Shown piece by piece: positions 7,363 through 9,421 of a stretch of 9,421 bases of DNA. Every line of letters starts with the position of its first letter. The first letter of the stretch is position 1. The notes below the pieces were generated by a model. That model had not been told where the DNA came from, ran no database searches, and saw nothing but the letters and a program-made list of their open reading frames with translations. A program made the position numbers and the translations under genes. Source of the stretch: Chloroflexota bacterium (lineage in GTDB: Bacteria > Chloroflexota > UBA4733); contig JAMDCW010000017.1 of NCBI GenBank assembly GCA_023489405.1, positions 1 to 9,421 on the forward strand, read 5' to 3'.

Positions 7363-8644
7363 CTTCATCCTCCCAGCGTGACCAAAAGATCCGGCTTTCT
7401 TCCAGGCGCCAGACGGCCGGACCAACCTGGATTTCACCGTGAGACATGCCGCTCCGCGCGGCGGCTTGAGGAATACGCTCGCGAATGAGGCGCTGGCGCA
7501 AACGTTCGATCGCGTCGCGCTCACGAAAGTCTGTCTGTGCGACAAGACGGTCGATCAACGGTCCTTCGCAGCGGAGGAGGTTTTGAGTAATGGGGGTGAG
7601 CATGTAGGACGGTACGGTCTTCGGCGACGGCACGATGGTGTGCGGTGTGGGCGGAAGTCGATCGAGTAGCTCCGCCACGCGATTCAGCAGTGGTTCCAAA
7701 CCATGATGTGTTGCCGCTGAGATGAGGAAGACCTCATATTTGGTTCCGAAGGCTGCTCGGACACGTTCAACAGTGTCAGTGGTTTCAGGGAGGTCGCTCT
7801 TATTGATCACGAGAAGTCGTGGACGGTGGATGAGCTCCGGATCGAAAGCTTCGAGCTCGTACTCGATCACGCGAATGTCTTCGAGAGGATCGCGCCCTTC
7901 TTGTCCTGAACCATCGACCAGGTGGAGCAGGAGCCGTGTGCGTTGAATGTGGCGGAGAAAGTCGTGTCCTAGCCCCACGCCTTCATGGGCGCCTTCGATC
8001 AGTCCTGGGATATCCGCGATCGCAAACGTGCGATCCCCAACCATGGCGATGCCGAGATATGGTTCGAGGGTCGTAAACGGATAGGCGGCGATCTTCGGGT
8101 GAGCACGGGTGACGGCGGCGAGCAATGTGGATTTCCCGGCGTTCGGCAAGCCAATGAGCCCCACTTCGGCGATGAGCTTCAATTCGAGCTGGAGTTTTGC
8201 GACTTCACCTGGTTCACCAAAATCGGCGACGCGCGGTACCTGGTGAGTAGGCGTTGCAAAGTGCACGTTGCCTAATCCGCCGCGTCCCCCCCGGGCCACG
8301 AGCACGCGCTGGCCATGTTCGGTCATATCGGCGAGGACTGTGTCATTCGCTACATCCTGAATGACCGTACCGATGGGTACTCGAATGACGCGATCTCGAC
8401 CTTTAGCGCCGTGACGGCGATTTGCACCGCCATTACCGCCGCTGGCTGCGCGGAACTGACGTTGGTAAAGAAAGTGTTCTAACGTATTCATGTTCTCATC
8501 TCCCTGAAGGTAGATAGAGCCACCACGTCCTCCATCGCCACCGTCAGGGCCACCGAACCGGATGAAACGCTCTCGCCGGAAGTGGACGCTACCGTTGCCG
8601 CCGCTGCCTGCTTGAACGATAATTATCACGTGATCTACGAACAT
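7337..8644 (-). CDS. obg: Obg family GTPase (ribosome assembly and stress)
   Basis: This 435-residue protein is the essential Obg/CgtA GTPase, which binds the large ribosomal subunit during late assembly and is linked to ppGpp and stress signalling. It opens with the family hallmark MFVDHV, followed by the glycine-rich Obg fold (about 1-157, with GGPDGGDGGRGG at 31-42). The G domain shows GLPNAGKST (G1, 165-173), YPFTTLEP (switch I, 188-195), DIPG (G3, 211-214), NKSD (G4, 281-284) and SAA (G5, 309-311). Residues about 345-415 are the C-terminal OCT domain, ending in a short acidic tail. The OCT motif reads HGEIQVG where relatives usually have GD. The ATG at 8644 is chosen because it gives the canonical N-terminus and has GGTGA seven bases upstream; a TTG five codons earlier lacks a binding site. 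The kinase gene ends 30 bases upstream, and the next gene overlaps its 3' end by 26 bases. Confidence 0.98.
   Translation of the reverse strand: MFVDHVIIIVQAGSGGNGSVHFRRERFIRFGGPDGGDGGRGGSIYLQGDENMNTLEHFLYQRQFRAASGGNGGANRRHGAKGRDRVIRVPIGTVIQDVANDTVLADMTEHGQRVLVARGGRGGLGNVHFATPTHQVPRVADFGEPGEVAKLQLELKLIAEVGLIGLPNAGKSTLLAAVTRAHPKIAAYPFTTLEPYLGIAMVGDRTFAIADIPGLIEGAHEGVGLGHDFLRHIQRTRLLLHLVDGSGQEGRDPLEDIRVIEYELEAFDPELIHRPRLLVINKSDLPETTDTVERVRAAFGTKYEVFLISAATHHGLEPLLNRVAELLDRLPPTPHTIVPSPKTVPSYMLTPITQNLLRCEGPLIDRLVAQTDFRERDAIERLRQRLIRERIPQAAARSGMSHGEIQVGPAVWRLEESRIFWSRWEDEDATTATPG
7369..7374 (-). promoter_or_regulatory. Ribosome binding site inside the end of obg
   Basis: GGGAGG on the minus strand lies within the last codons of obg. 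Spacing is six bases to the ATG at 7362 and zero to the ATG at 7368, which selects the former. It is the main reason for calling the downstream membrane protein a real translated gene and for discarding the long upstream extension of its frame. Confidence 0.7.
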
Positions 8645-8674
8645 CGACTTTTCACCCAAGAGAACTCATCGCAT

Positions 8675-9421
8675 CTAGGATGGCATGAACGTACTGGCAT
8701 TGGGAAGCGTAGCTGCTGGGAACCGGATCAATGCCCGGGTACCGTGCGCTCCCGCGGGGTAGAGTGTGAAACTGCCGCGCAAATCTTTGGTGACGAGGGT
8801 GTGGATAATCTGTGTGCCCAGGCCTCCAGAGTGATCGAGCGAAAAGCCGGAAGGCAATCCAGCGCCGTCGTCGATCACTTCTATCTCCACGTCAGTATCC
8901 TGCTGGCGAACCGCCACGCGCAGTGTACCTGTCTCCCGACTGGCAAATCCGTGCTGTATGGCATTCGTTACCACTTCATTGAGTACGAGGGCAAGCACTG
9001 TTGCTTCCCGTGAGGGAATTTGCACCCCCTCATCTTCAAAGGTGAACTGGACGTGAACACCTGTGTTCGTCAATGCCGAAGTCACACTGCTGACGACCTC
9101 CTGAGCAACATCGCGCACCGTGGCAAGGCCGATATCTTCGTGAGAGAGCAAGTCATGGATGGAAGCGATACTCTGGATCCGAGCAACGCTCTCCGCTAAG
9201 GCGTTACGCTCCCAATCGCTCCGCGCTCGCCGCTTCTGCATGGAGAGCAAAGCTGCGATCGTTTGGAGGTTATTCTTGACGCGGTGATGCATCTCCGCGA
9301 GTAAGAGGCTTTTTGCTTGCAAGCCCTGGCGATAGAGCTGAGCATTCTCGAGCGCCAGCGCTGCTTCATCGCAGAAGGCGAGGAGCAGCGGGAGCTCCGC
9401 TCCCTGGCAGCCGCTTAGCTC
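8675..9421 (-). CDS. Sensor histidine kinase, GAF plus HisKA_2/HATPase (N-terminus cut by window edge)
   Basis: The frame is open from the right edge to the TAG at 8675, giving the last 248 residues. The first 33 residues (through DEAALALENAQLYRQG) look like the final helix of a GAF sensory domain. Next comes a HisKA_2-type dimerisation box, EMHHRVKNNLQ at 43-53 of the fragment; His46, just before Arg-Val-Lys-Asn, is the likely phosphoacceptor. The ATPase domain has LNEVVTNAIQH (N-box, Asn153), DDGAGLP (from Asp184) and GGLG. The H-box and ATPase resemble PdtaS of mycobacteria, whose family often signals to ANTAR-type regulators that bind RNA. No transmembrane segment lies in the visible part, so it may be a cytoplasmic sensor. 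No response regulator is in the window. The stop is 30 bases from the obg ATG, so the two are probably co-transcribed. A gene symbol is withheld because orthology cannot be judged from a fragment. Confidence 0.94.
   Translation of the reverse strand, partial: ELSGCQGAELPLLLAFCDEAALALENAQLYRQGLQAKSLLLAEMHHRVKNNLQTIAALLSMQKRRARSDWERNALAESVARIQSIASIHDLLSHEDIGLATVRDVAQEVVSSVTSALTNTGVHVQFTFEDEGVQIPSREATVLALVLNEVVTNAIQHGFASRETGTLRVAVRQQDTDVEIEVIDDGAGLPSGFSLDHSGGLGTQIIHTLVTKDLRGSFTLYPAGAHGTRALIRFPAATLPNASTFMPS

Noticed and set aside
7363..7545. Longer version of the small membrane protein starting at 7545
   Set aside because: The extra 61 residues lie entirely inside obg in another frame, look like out-of-frame translation, and lack the strong ribosome binding site present at 7369-7374.
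8645..8659. TTG start for obg five codons upstream of the ATG
   Set aside because: There is no Shine-Dalgarno before the TTG, while the ATG at 8644 has GGTGA seven bases upstream and yields the family's canonical MFVD N-terminus.
8582..9013. 143-codon plus-strand frame opposite the obg 5' end and the kinase
   Set aside because: It is antisense to two well-supported genes and its product has no domain pattern.
9320..9322. TTG at 9322 as the start of the histidine kinase
   Set aside because: The frame stays open to the window edge and the upstream 33 residues look like the end of a GAF domain, so the protein starts outside the window.

Overview
The window carries ordinary bacterial chromosomal genes in three transcription units, with no sign of a mobile element, CRISPR array, rRNA or tRNA. 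Protein style suggests a Chloroflexota bacterium, possibly class Thermomicrobia: a full-length DNA polymerase I with an intact proofreading domain, an Obg with a standard OCT tail, an S9 dipeptidyl-peptidase-like enzyme and a GAF/HisKA_2 kinase, all in moderately GC-rich DNA with several GTG starts. This assignment is an impression from memory of the families, not a computed placement.

Layout. Unit 1 runs leftward: an S9 prolyl-oligopeptidase-family peptidase (2893 to 950), then after 58 bases an HD-domain phosphohydrolase (891 to beyond the left edge). Unit 2 runs rightward from the same intergenic region: an unrecognised four-helix membrane protein (3052-3888) whose stop overlaps the GTG start of polA (3885-6698). 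Unit 3 runs leftward from beyond the right edge: the C-terminal part of a GAF/HisKA_2 sensor histidine kinase (ends 8675), obg (8644 to 7337) and a small membrane protein (7362 to 6796) that starts inside the end of obg. Units 2 and 3 converge on a 97-base gap (6699-6795) rich in inverted repeats.

How the parts relate. Units 1 and 2 appear to diverge from one short intergenic region, where two sigma70-like promoters can be drawn whose -10 elements overlap on opposite strands. Unit 2 pairs a membrane protein with the main repair polymerase by translational coupling. Unit 3 places a stress-type sensor kinase directly ahead of the ribosome-assembly GTPase Obg.

I found no convincing undescribed defence or biosynthetic system. 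The points most worth a second look are the shared divergent promoter, the kinase-obg-membrane protein unit, the uncharacterised protein coupled to polA, a possible sliding-clamp motif in the PolA linker, and the mutually exclusive hairpins between the convergent units.
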